Source of the DNA: Candidatus Gorgyraea atricola
GTDB lineage: Bacteria; Omnitrophota; Gorgyraeia; Gorgyraeales; Gorgyraeaceae
Length of the DNA: 50,759 nucleotides
Direction: 5' to 3'
NCBI GenBank assembly: GCA_030765235.1
Contig: JAVCCW010000002.1
Coordinates: 1-50,759 of the forward strand
The notes beneath the pieces are model-generated. The model did not search any database and was not told the origin of the DNA. It saw nothing but the letters and a program-made list of their open reading frames with translations. Made by a program: the position numbers and the translations under genes. Of this stretch, positions 44,284 through 50,759 are shown one piece after another. Positions within the stretch are counted from its first letter, which is position 1. Each line of letters begins with the position of its first letter.

Positions 44284-45116
44284 TGTTTAAACGTGTAACT
44301 ATAATCGGGCTTGGGTTGATTGGCGGTTCGCTTGGACTCGCTATAAAGGAAAAGCGACTCGCAAAAGAAGTGATCGGGGTTTCCCGAAGACAGACCACGA
44401 TTCGCCAGGCATTGTCGTTAGGAGCAGTTGATCGCGTGACCCTGGATCTAGAAAAGGGGATTAAGGACTCGGATCTCATTATTCTTACAGCACCTGTTTT
44501 AACGATCATTGATATAGCGGGGCGTATCAAAGGCAGTATTAAAAAAGGCGCCATATTGACTGATGCAGGCAGTACAAAGAAGGATATTGTAAACAAGATA
44601 GAAAAGATATTGCCAGCCAGTGCAAATTTTGTAGGAAGCCACCCAATAGCTGGATCTGAGCACTCAGGCGTAGCCTACGCAGACAGGGATTTGTTTAAGG
44701 GAGCGTATTGCATGATGACAAAAACCAGGCGCACAGATAAAAAGGCACTGAATAAGGTAAAAAGATTTTGGAATAAACTAGATATGAAGGTTGAAGTCAT
44801 GAGCCCTGAAAAACATGATCATATCGTCTCAGGCTTGAGTCATCTGCCGCATGCAGCCAGTGTCGCGCTTTCTAATAGCTGCGCTAAAAAGGATCTGCAT
44901 CTTGCAGCAGGAGGCTTTAAGGACACGACAAGAGTCGCTGCTGGCAGCCCCGAGCTCTGGAAGGATATATTTCTCACGAACAGGAAAAATATAATCAAAG
45001 ACATAAGAGTGCTTAAGAGGGAATTATCGAAGATAGAGTCAGCATTGAAAAACAGCAATAGTTCAGAATTGTTAAAATTGTTCAAGAAGGCAAAAGATAT
45101 TAGAGACTCTATATGA
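44283..45116 (+). CDS. tyrA: Prephenate dehydrogenase
   Basis: NAD(P)-dependent conversion of prephenate to 4-hydroxyphenylpyruvate. The Rossmann motif [14 protein letters not shown] lies at ~9-22. [27 protein letters not shown], the helical domain with [12 protein letters not shown], and [19 protein letters not shown] follow. The length is 277 aa, with no C-terminal ACT domain. The start overlaps the aroF stop (taATG). It is the last gene of the Phe/Tyr set. Confidence 0.95.
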   Translation: MFKRVTIIGLGLIGGSLGLAIKEKRLAKEVIGVSRRQTTIRQALSLGAVDRVTLDLEKGIKDSDLIILTAPVLTIIDIAGRIKGSIKKGAILTDAGSTKKDIVNKIEKILPASANFVGSHPIAGSEHSGVAYADRDLFKGAYCMMTKTRRTDKKALNKVKRFWNKLDMKVEVMSPEKHDHIVSGLSHLPHAASVALSNSCAKKDLHLAAGGFKDTTRVAAGSPELWKDIFLTNRKNIIKDIRVLKRELSKIESALKNSNSSELLKLFKKAKDIRDSI

Positions 45117-45243
45117 AAAATCCAAAATCCAAATACTACCAAATCCCAAATAAATCCAAAATCCCAAATCCCAAAATAATGATTGGGATTTGGAAATTGG
45201 GATTTATTTGGTAGTATTGGTAGTATTTGGATTTGGGATTTGA
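45117..45243. repeat. ~125-bp inverted repeat built from AAATCCCAAA words
   Basis: The left half (to ~45180) is made of aaatccaaa, aaatcccaaa and aatactaccaaa words; the right half (45181-45243) carries the same words reversed and complemented (gggatttgg, tttggtagtatt, tttggatttggg). The halves pair imperfectly over about 60 nt with almost no loop. It fills the whole tyrA-plsC gap and runs up to the plsC start codon. Confidence 0.8.
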
Positions 45244-45244
45244 T

Positions 45245-45871
45245 ATGTGCTACACATTCTGGAGATTCGTATTTTTTCTGTTCTTTAAAATATTTTTGCG
45301 TCTAAAGGTGTCTGGCAGGGAGAATTTTCCTAAAGATGGCCCTGTAATTGTGGCGCCGAACCACGTGAGTTTTCTGGATCCAATAATAGTGGGCGTTGCT
45401 GCTCCGAGAAAGTTGAATTACCTGGCGCGCAGCACATTGTTCAGGTCAAAGATCTTTGCTAAGATGCTTTCCTGGGCCAATGTTTCGCCTATAAAGCGTG
45501 AGACAGGTGATGTAAATGCCTTTAGGCTGGCCTTGAACAGGCTGCGGCAGCAAAAGCCAGTGCTTGTGTTTCCAGAAGGTACGCGTTCACAGGACGGCGA
45601 TCTACAAGAGCCAAAGTCAGGCATAGGATTTTTACAGGTTACTTCTGAAGCCAATATTTTACCGTGTTATGTAAAAGGTTCCAGAGAGGCATGGCCCAGG
45701 CATTCTAAGTTTCCGAGATTTGCCCATGTTTCAGTGCATTTTGGCAAGCCTTTGAGATTTGAGAAAGATTTTTCAGGCAGCAAAAAAGAACGATACATGC
45801 ATATTGCCAGAGAGGTAATGCAAGCAATTAGTGAGTTAAAGGAGAATTCCCAGAACGGGCAAACGGGCTAA
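45245..45871 (+). CDS. plsC: 1-acyl-sn-glycerol-3-phosphate acyltransferase (PlsC-like)
   Basis: Membrane-associated acyltransferase forming phosphatidic acid. The motifs are APNHVSFLDP (NHx4D, ~39-48), RSTLFRSKIFAKML, and VFPEGTRSQDG (~108-118), about 208 aa. The ATG at 45245 gives the normal hydrophobic N-terminus; an in-frame TTG at 45227 lies inside the inverted repeat. The C-terminus ends in a short array of AACGGGC words (NSQNGQTG). The order plsC-ispH-rpsA is widespread, usually with cmk before it; cmk is absent here. Confidence 0.92.
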   Translation: MCYTFWRFVFFLFFKIFLRLKVSGRENFPKDGPVIVAPNHVSFLDPIIVGVAAPRKLNYLARSTLFRSKIFAKMLSWANVSPIKRETGDVNAFRLALNRLRQQKPVLVFPEGTRSQDGDLQEPKSGIGFLQVTSEANILPCYVKGSREAWPRHSKFPRFAHVSVHFGKPLRFEKDFSGSKKERYMHIAREVMQAISELKENSQNGQTG

Positions 45872-45878
45872 ACGAAAC

Positions 45879-46709
45879 ATGAAAGTAAAAGTAGCATCGC
45901 ATTCAGGTTTTTGTTTTGGCGTAAAACGGGCAATAAAGATAGCTCAAGTGACGCTGCGGGATTCAAAGGATAAGAGAAACATCTATTCCTTGAATCCTAT
46001 TATACATAATCCTCAGGTAGTAAATGATCTTTCAAAAAAAGGCTTAAAGGTCCAGCATGATATAAAGAGGATCAAAAGCGGGACCGTGATCATATCGTCA
46101 CATGGTGCTCCCATAGACGTGATCAATAAATTGAAAAAGAGGCACGTCAGAGTAGTCGATGCAACGTGCCCTTTTGTAAAGCATGCCCATGACATAGTCA
46201 AGAATTTACGTGGGCAAGGCTATCTAGTTTTTATCGTAGGCGATAAAAAACATCCTGAGATTAAGGCATTATTAAGCCTTACAGGGAATCGCGGAAATAC
46301 GCGGAACGTAACGCGGAATCACGCGGAAAAAAAGATAGGAATTATATCTCAGACAACTCAGAAGAAAGATGATTATATTAAAGGTGTCTTAGATATATTA
46401 AAAAGGGATTTTAGCGAAGTAAGGATTTTTAATACTATTTGCAATGACACATCGCATAGACAGGGCCTCACTCGGAGGCTTTTAAAAGAGTGCGATGTGA
46501 TGATAGTAGTAGGTGGGAAGAATAGCGCTAATACGCGGCGTTTATGGCAGATCTGCAAAGAAAGCGGGGTGGATAGTTATCACATCGAAAAAGCCAGCGA
46601 GTTAAAAAAGCGCTATTTTAAAAGGAAGAGATGCGCCGGAATAGTAAGCGGCGCTTCAACTCCAGATGAAACAGTAAAAAACGTTGTTACAACAATAAAA
46701 AAATTCTAA
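45879..46709 (+). CDS. ispH: 4-hydroxy-3-methylbut-2-enyl diphosphate reductase (IspH/LytB)
   Basis: Last enzyme of the MEP pathway, reducing HMBPP to IPP and DMAPP with a [4Fe-4S] cluster. The three cluster cysteines are Cys12 (SGFCFGVKRA), Cys97 (DATCPFVKHAH) and Cys188 (NTICNDTSHRQ), with SSHGAP and SGASTPDETV also intact. The protein has 276 aa. Residues ~136-150 are encoded by a short-word array (46284-46330) in place of a normal loop between KHPEIKALL and KIGIISQTTQ. It starts seven bases after plsC without a clear Shine-Dalgarno. Confidence 0.95.
   Translation: MKVKVASHSGFCFGVKRAIKIAQVTLRDSKDKRNIYSLNPIIHNPQVVNDLSKKGLKVQHDIKRIKSGTVIISSHGAPIDVINKLKKRHVRVVDATCPFVKHAHDIVKNLRGQGYLVFIVGDKKHPEIKALLSLTGNRGNTRNVTRNHAEKKIGIISQTTQKKDDYIKGVLDILKRDFSEVRIFNTICNDTSHRQGLTRRLLKECDVMIVVGGKNSANTRRLWQICKESGVDSYHIEKASELKKRYFKRKRCAGIVSGASTPDETVKNVVTTIKKF
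46284..46330. repeat. In-frame ACGCGGAA word array inside ispH
   Basis: Four CGCGGAA cores spaced 10-12 bases apart, each preceded by a variable two- to five-base part (gaat, atac, cgtaa, tca). Translated as Thr-Gly-Asn-Arg-Gly-Asn-Thr-Arg-Asn-Val-Thr-Arg-Asn-His-Ala. It sits in a surface loop away from the cysteines. Confidence 0.8.
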
Positions 46710-46730
46710 CGAAAGAGGGGTATTCAAAAA

Positions 46731-48320
46731 ATGGAAGACGAGACAAAGAAAGAGACGAAAAATGAAGAGGTATTTGATCTAGCGTCAGCTTATGCAAAGA
46801 CCTTTCGCAGCCTGGGTGAGGGCGATATCGTAAAAGGCAAGGTCATAGCTATAGGAAAAAAGGACGTGTATATTGATTTCGGGTATAAGTCCGAAGGGAT
46901 CATGCCTGTATCAGAGTTTAAAGATCTCCCGGATATGAAGGTGGGTGATGAGTTTGAAGTGCTTGTTGAGTCCAAGGAAAACGAAGATGGCATGATAGTC
47001 GTTTCAAAGAAAAGGGCTGAGAAGGCACAGGGTTGGAACAAAATAGTCAATCAATGCCATGAGGGCGACATTGTCGACGGAAAGGTCACGCGCAAGGTCA
47101 AGGGCGGCCTTATGGTCGATGTAGGTATAGAGGCATTTTTGCCAGCGTCATTAGTGGCCCTAAAGGGATTTGGCAATGTAAATCAGCTCCTGGGACAGAT
47201 CCTGAAATTTAAAATAGTAAAAATGAACAAGCCAAGAAGAAACATCGTGCTTTCAAGGAAAGACGTGATAATGAAAGACAGGGACGAGGCGAGGAACAAG
47301 ATCATTGGCGAGCTTAAAGTCGGCGAGCTGCGTAAAGGCCTTGTAAAGAACATCACTGACTTTGGCGCATTTGTTGACCTTGGCGGCATAGACGGACTTT
47401 TGCATATCACAGATATGAGCTGGGGCAGGATCTCTCATCCCAGCGAGGTCCTTGCAATAGGCGATACTGTTGAGGTGATGATCCTTAATTTTGACAAGGA
47501 TAAGATGAAGGTATCTCTGGGGCTAAAGCAGAAGACAAGGAGTCCATGGGAGGATGTCGAGGATAAATATTCTCTTGGTTCAAAGATCAAAGGCAAGGTC
47601 GTAAATATCATGCCTTACGGCGCTTTTGTGGAACTAGAGAGGGGTGTTGAAGGCCTGGTACACGTGTCAGAGCTTTCCTGGACAGCAAGGATCAATAATC
47701 CTGGCGATGTTCTGGCAATAGGCGACATCGTAGAAGCGATTGTTCTTAGCGTGGATAAGGTAAGCCAGAAAATCTCTCTTGGCGTAAAGCAGATAGAGGC
47801 AAATCCATGGCTTGAGATAAAGGAAAAATTTCCTGCAGGCACAAAGGTCGAAGGTAAGGTCAGGAATCTTACTGAGTACGGAGCCTTTGTAGAGATAGAA
47901 GGCGGCATAGAGGGCTTTGTTCATGTGAGCGACATGTCCTGGACAAGAAAAATAAACAGCCCAAAGGAATTTTTAAAGAAAGGCCAGGCAGTGGATGTCA
48001 TGGTGCTTGCAGTTGATTCTGACGCGCAGAGAATGAGCCTGGGCATAAAGCAGATCATTACTGATCCGTGGCCAGAGATCATGAAAAAGTACAGCCTGGG
48101 CACATCAGTAGAAGGCACCATAACAAAGGTCGCTGCTTTTGGCGTCTTTGTTGAGATAGAAAAGGACCTTGAGGGTCTGGTGCATGTGTCTGAGCTTGAG
48201 CTTGAGGCGTCGCAGAAGATGGAAGAGATATACAAGCTCGGCGATAAGGTCGAGGCTATTGTGATCAAGGTAGACGAAGCCGAGAGAAAGATAGGATTGA
48301 GCCTGAAAAAGAAGGATTAG
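46731..48320 (+). CDS. rpsA: 30S ribosomal protein S1
   Basis: mRNA-binding ribosomal protein with six S1 (OB-fold) repeats. Their starts are visible as GDIVKGKVIAIG, GDIVDGKVTRKV, GELRKGLVKNIT, GSKIKGKVVNIM, GTKVEGKVRNLT and GTSVEGTITKVA, each about 85 residues apart. Repeats 3-6 have the canonical GAFVxL/I...EGLVHVSE pattern, while repeats 1-2 are the more divergent ribosome-binding pair. The length of 529 aa is near the usual ~550. An AGAGGGG site precedes the ATG. The stop is directly followed by the compound hairpin. Confidence 0.97.
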   Translation: MEDETKKETKNEEVFDLASAYAKTFRSLGEGDIVKGKVIAIGKKDVYIDFGYKSEGIMPVSEFKDLPDMKVGDEFEVLVESKENEDGMIVVSKKRAEKAQGWNKIVNQCHEGDIVDGKVTRKVKGGLMVDVGIEAFLPASLVALKGFGNVNQLLGQILKFKIVKMNKPRRNIVLSRKDVIMKDRDEARNKIIGELKVGELRKGLVKNITDFGAFVDLGGIDGLLHITDMSWGRISHPSEVLAIGDTVEVMILNFDKDKMKVSLGLKQKTRSPWEDVEDKYSLGSKIKGKVVNIMPYGAFVELERGVEGLVHVSELSWTARINNPGDVLAIGDIVEAIVLSVDKVSQKISLGVKQIEANPWLEIKEKFPAGTKVEGKVRNLTEYGAFVEIEGGIEGFVHVSDMSWTRKINSPKEFLKKGQAVDVMVLAVDSDAQRMSLGIKQIITDPWPEIMKKYSLGTSVEGTITKVAAFGVFVEIEKDLEGLVHVSELELEASQKMEEIYKLGDKVEAIVIKVDEAERKIGLSLKKKD

Positions 48321-48407
48321 AGGCAAAGGCCGGGAATAGGCAGATTTCAATCTGCCTGTTTATGAAGGCCTTTGCGACAAAATATGTAGGGCACACTTTA
48401 GTGTGCC
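48321..48407. repeat. Compound hairpin element, copy B (before tyrS)
   Basis: Begins immediately after the rpsA stop and matches copy A (38597-38682) at nearly every position. The inner stem changes from GAC-TTTA-GTC in copy A to GAT-TTCA-ATC here, so the closing C-G pair becomes T-A and pairing is preserved. The terminal hairpin (48386-48407) is identical. It ends 10 bases before the tyrS ATG. Confidence 0.87.
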
Positions 48408-48417
48408 AAAAGGAATC

Positions 48418-49572
48418 ATGGATGTAAGGAAACAATTAGAGATAATCAAGCGCGGAACAGTTGAAGTAATCTCTGAGAAAGAGTTGGTCGCGAAGCTGGA
48501 GAAGGGTAAGCCCTTGATTGTAAAGGCAGGGTTTGATCCTAGCGCGCCTGACATACACCTGGGTCACACTGTGCTTTTGCGAAAGCTCAGGCATTTTCAG
48601 GACCTGGGCCACAAAGTAGTCTTTCTCATAGGTGACTTTACAGGTATGATAGGCGATCCCACTGGTCGCAGCGAAATCAGAAAGCGCCTGACTGAAAAAG
48701 AGGTAAAGGAAAACGCAAAGACCTATAAGAAGCAGGTCTTTAAGATCCTCGACGAGAGAAAGACAAAAGTAGTCTTTAACAGTAAGTGGCTCAATCCAAT
48801 GAGTCTTAAGGACACACTGAGCTTGACTTCACACAGCACTGTGTCACAGCTTCTAGCAAGAGAGGATTTTAATCAGCGGTACAAGAGCGGGAAAAATATA
48901 AGCCTTTTAGAATTTATGTACCCGCTTTTACAGGCCTATGACTCTGTAGAACTAAAAGCAGATGTAGAGCTTGGCGGCACAGACCAGAAGTTCAACCTGC
49001 TTCTGGGCCGCGAGATCCAGAAAGACTATGGCCAGGAGCCACAGGCCATTATCACAATGCCGCTTCTCGTAGGCCTTGATGGTGTGCAGAAGATGAGCAA
49101 GTCTTATGGCAATCACATAGGTATAAATGAGTCGCCAGAGGAGATGTTCGGTAAACTCATGTCCATATCAGATGAGCTCATGAAGCAGTATTATGAGCTC
49201 TTGACAGATGAGGAGCCAAACGAGTCACATCCAATGGAGGCCAAAAAGCATTTGGCAGAACTAATAGTCAGGCAGTATCATGGTGATAAAGCTGCCCAAT
49301 CTAGTCGCAAAGACTTTGAAAACAAGTTCCAGAAAAGAGATCCCTTTACAGAGCTAAAGCTTGAAACAAAGCCCTTCAAATCAACCCTGTGCGAATTTCT
49401 GGTCAGCGAAAAGATATGCGCGTCAAACAGTGACTTCCGCCGTCTAATAAACCAGGGCGCGATAGAAGTCAACTCCGCTAAAATCAAAGACTTGCAATTC
49501 CAACTCCAACCCTCCAAACAATACCAAATCAAAGTAGGCAAAAAACGCTTCCTCAAAGTCATCCTCACCTAA
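48418..49572 (+). CDS. tyrS: Tyrosyl-tRNA synthetase
   Basis: Class I synthetase charging tRNA-Tyr. The HIGH-type motif is APDIHLGHTVLL (~residue 42), the tyrosine pocket includes YPLLQAYDSVELKADVELGGTDQKFNLLLGRE, the KMSKS motif is KMSKSYGN (~225), and a C-terminal S4-like domain (CASNSDFRRLINQGAIEVN) binds tRNA. I take the ATG at 48418, giving 384 aa and the normal N-terminus DVRKQLEIIKRGTVEVIS. An in-frame GTG at 48403 lies within the hairpin repeat. It ends at a strong terminator. Confidence 0.97.
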   Translation: MDVRKQLEIIKRGTVEVISEKELVAKLEKGKPLIVKAGFDPSAPDIHLGHTVLLRKLRHFQDLGHKVVFLIGDFTGMIGDPTGRSEIRKRLTEKEVKENAKTYKKQVFKILDERKTKVVFNSKWLNPMSLKDTLSLTSHSTVSQLLAREDFNQRYKSGKNISLLEFMYPLLQAYDSVELKADVELGGTDQKFNLLLGREIQKDYGQEPQAIITMPLLVGLDGVQKMSKSYGNHIGINESPEEMFGKLMSISDELMKQYYELLTDEEPNESHPMEAKKHLAELIVRQYHGDKAAQSSRKDFENKFQKRDPFTELKLETKPFKSTLCEFLVSEKICASNSDFRRLINQGAIEVNSAKIKDLQFQLQPSKQYQIKVGKKRFLKVILT

Positions 49573-49611
49573 AGTAGACAAATCAGTCACTGACTGTTTT
49601 GTCTACTTTTT
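49571..49611 (+). terminator. Rho-independent terminator after tyrS
   Basis: AAAGTAGACAAA (49571-49582) pairs with TTTGTCTACTTT (49598-49609). An inner CAGTC/GACTG stem after one T.T mismatch closes a 3-nt loop, and T residues follow. It overlaps the tyrS stop codon. Confidence 0.85.
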
Positions 49612-49614
49612 GCA

Positions 49615-49643
49615 TTGACTTGGAAGGGGATTTGTAGTAAACT
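49615..49643 (+). promoter_or_regulatory. Sigma70-type promoter for the exported unknown protein
   Basis: TTGACT (49615-49620), exactly 17 nt, TAAACT (49638-49643). It has the same spacing and -10 box as the giant-gene promoter at 19600. Confidence 0.7.
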
Positions 49644-49678
49644 AATAAATAGATTATAAAAGATTTAAACACGTGAAT

Positions 49679-50455
49679 ATGATAAAATTTAGAGATAAAA
49701 TTATATCTTTAGTAATTATTATTTGCTTTTTATCTGCATCTACCAGTGCGGAGACATTAAGGCTGCCGCTTGCATTTGTGGAGAATAAAGAAGATGAACA
49801 GACAGAAACATCTCTTTTTGGTGAGCGAGGGCCGTTGGGGCTGAACTTATTCAAAGGCGAGAAAGGGTTCCGAGAGACAGAAGGGATTTTTATAATAGAC
49901 TATGACTATGTTAATTCTTATGAGAAGTTTCAGGAGCCGATTATACATATGTGTGAGATGTTAAAACAATTAAGGGAACGAAACCCTGAGGCGCATAAAG
50001 GTGAGATTTGGATTGTTGCTTATGAAGACGGAGAGCCTATCAATGAAGAATTGAAACAAAAGTTTTTAGAGTATAAAGATTTTGTTAGGTTTTTTGATGC
50101 ACCAGAATACCAGCAAGAATACAATAAGGTTAGAGAGAACTCGGGTAATGTTTTTGCAATTGTAAAGAAAGACACAAAGCTTGAAATCTACTATAGAAAT
50201 TTTACTATAGATGATGCTCATGCTAGGGAAACGTATGGCTATAATCAACATTTAGATATTTTGGCACTCTTTCGGTTGCATATCGAATGCCAAAATTATA
50301 AACTTGGAGATAGGTATAAAGCTAGCTATAAAAATGAAATCAGTGAATTATTTCATGACTTGAATATTTTAATTATTGATGAAAGGAAGCACTTAGAAAT
50401 CATGGATCTAATTAAGCTGGCAGGGGAACAAAAGAAGATCATAGATGATATATAA
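49679..50455 (+). CDS. Exported protein of unknown function
   Basis: No family recognised. It encodes about 258 aa with a signal peptide (positively charged start, then IISLVIIICFLSASTSA, cleavage after ~residue 24) followed at once by ETLRLPLAF, which resembles the LRAPMSF after the signal peptide of the giant protein. The mature part is mixed alpha/beta, rich in Glu, Lys, Asp and aromatic residues, e.g. GEIWIVAYEDGEPI and NVFAIVKKDTKLEIYYRNF. Codon use is more AT-rich than in its neighbours. It is monocistronic: own promoter, terminator upstream, and the rRNA promoter downstream. The start could be the ATG at 49679 or the GTG at 49673. Confidence 0.75.
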   Translation: MIKFRDKIISLVIIICFLSASTSAETLRLPLAFVENKEDEQTETSLFGERGPLGLNLFKGEKGFRETEGIFIIDYDYVNSYEKFQEPIIHMCEMLKQLRERNPEAHKGEIWIVAYEDGEPINEELKQKFLEYKDFVRFFDAPEYQQEYNKVRENSGNVFAIVKKDTKLEIYYRNFTIDDAHARETYGYNQHLDILALFRLHIECQNYKLGDRYKASYKNEISELFHDLNILIIDERKHLEIMDLIKLAGEQKKIIDDI

Positions 50456-50474
50456 AAAATCTTTAAAATACCTC

Positions 50475-50502
50475 TTGACACATTCCGGTTCTGTGATATA
50501 AT
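50475..50502 (+). promoter_or_regulatory. Strong rRNA operon promoter
   Basis: Consensus TTGACA (50475-50480), 16 nt, consensus TATAAT (50497-50502) preceded by TGA (extended -10). This is the best promoter match in the window and lies about 155 bp before the 16S gene. Confidence 0.87.
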
Positions 50503-50564
50503 TCATAATTACCTAAAATGATAGATTCTCCTTGATAATATAGCTAATATATATCATGAGGGAG

Positions 50565-50601
50565 GATGCGAAGAGGGCATCGTCTTGGTGCTCTTTTTTT
50601 T
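50565..50601 (+). promoter_or_regulatory. Terminator-like hairpin with overlapping alternative stem in the rRNA leader
   Basis: The 11-bp stem AAGAGGGCATC / GGTGCTCTTTT (50571-50597, three G.U pairs, loop gtctt) is followed by T residues and looks like an intrinsic terminator. The left arm also pairs upstream as GATGC (50565-50569) with GCATC (50577-50581), which excludes the first stem. A boxA-like GTTCTTTGTAAA follows at about 50610. Control by termination/antitermination is plausible. Confidence 0.6.
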
Positions 50602-50657
50602 GTCTATCCGTTCTTTGTAAATTTGGCCAAACTAACGGGTTCGAGTTATGTCAAATA

Positions 50658-50759
50658 TTTTTGGAGAGTTTGATTCTGGCTCAGAACGAACGTTGGCGGC
50701 GTGGATAAGGCATGCAAGTCGAACGATCCCGAGCAATCGGGATAGTGGCAAAAGGGTGA
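50658..50759 (+). rRNA. rrs: 16S ribosomal RNA, 5' end (partial, runs off the window)
   Basis: The universal 5' region is present: GAGTTTGATTCTGGCTCAG at 50666-50684, then GAACGAACGTTGGCGGCG, GTGGATAAGGCATGCAAG and TCGAACG. By alignment to E. coli (GAGTTTGAT starts at base 9) the mature end is near 50658. The GCGTGGATAAG-CATGCAAG form is typical of the PVC group and supports an Omnitrophota-like source. Only about 102 nt are visible. Confidence 0.97.

Overview
The window looks like a chromosomal segment of an uncultured, Gram-negative, PVC-related bacterium, most likely Candidatus Omnitrophota (OP3). The evidence is: (i) lipid A acylation and LPS-export genes, so an outer membrane with LPS; (ii) the first ~100 nt of a 16S rRNA gene at the right edge, with the PVC-like string GCGTGGATAAGGCATGCAAG; (iii) a giant (4352 codon) exported ORF beside other signal-peptide proteins of unknown function, a habit known from Omnitrophota. 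All genes I can support are on the plus strand. The phylum assignment is inference.

Layout. 1-182: leader with a duplicated 17-mer that may be a transposon-end remnant. 183-4120: lpxL-like, lptC/lptA-like, lptB, a trigger factor lacking its PPIase domain, clpP. 4257-9573: class V aminotransferase, serA, a homocitrate/Re-citrate-synthase-like enzyme, purA, then a strong terminator. 9630-12948: membrane pyrophosphatase, a Pal/OmpA-like lipoprotein with its own promoter, a small coiled-coil membrane protein. 13035-19578: uppS, cdsA, dxr, rseP (probable ATT start), ispG, proS, i.e. isoprenoid and envelope genes. 19712-34582: the giant exported ORF and an exported TIKI/ChaN-like protein. 34583-38596: a hairpin-rich leader, then rimP-nusA-infB. 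38695-41162: trpS, scpA, scpB. 41131-45116: tightly overlapping Phe/Tyr genes pheA-hisC-aroF-tyrA. 45245-49572: plsC-like, ispH, rpsA, tyrS. 49679-50455: an exported protein of unknown function. 50475-50759: rRNA promoter, leader and start of the 16S gene.

The least ordinary signal is in the repeats. Several hairpin families sit between genes and inside essential genes: a 26-bp palindrome in four copies whose flanking arms differ by locus yet stay complementary; two 46-bp perfect palindromes, one in frame inside proS and one in a 5' UTR; an ~86-bp compound hairpin in front of both trpS and tyrS with compensatory differences; two related hairpins before rimP; and arrays of short words (period 7-12) that sit intergenically as inverted pairs or in frame in loops of a class V aminotransferase, ispG, ispH and the TIKI-like protein. 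These, with the giant exported ORF that appears to carry nucleotide-using domains, are the best candidates for undescribed biology.
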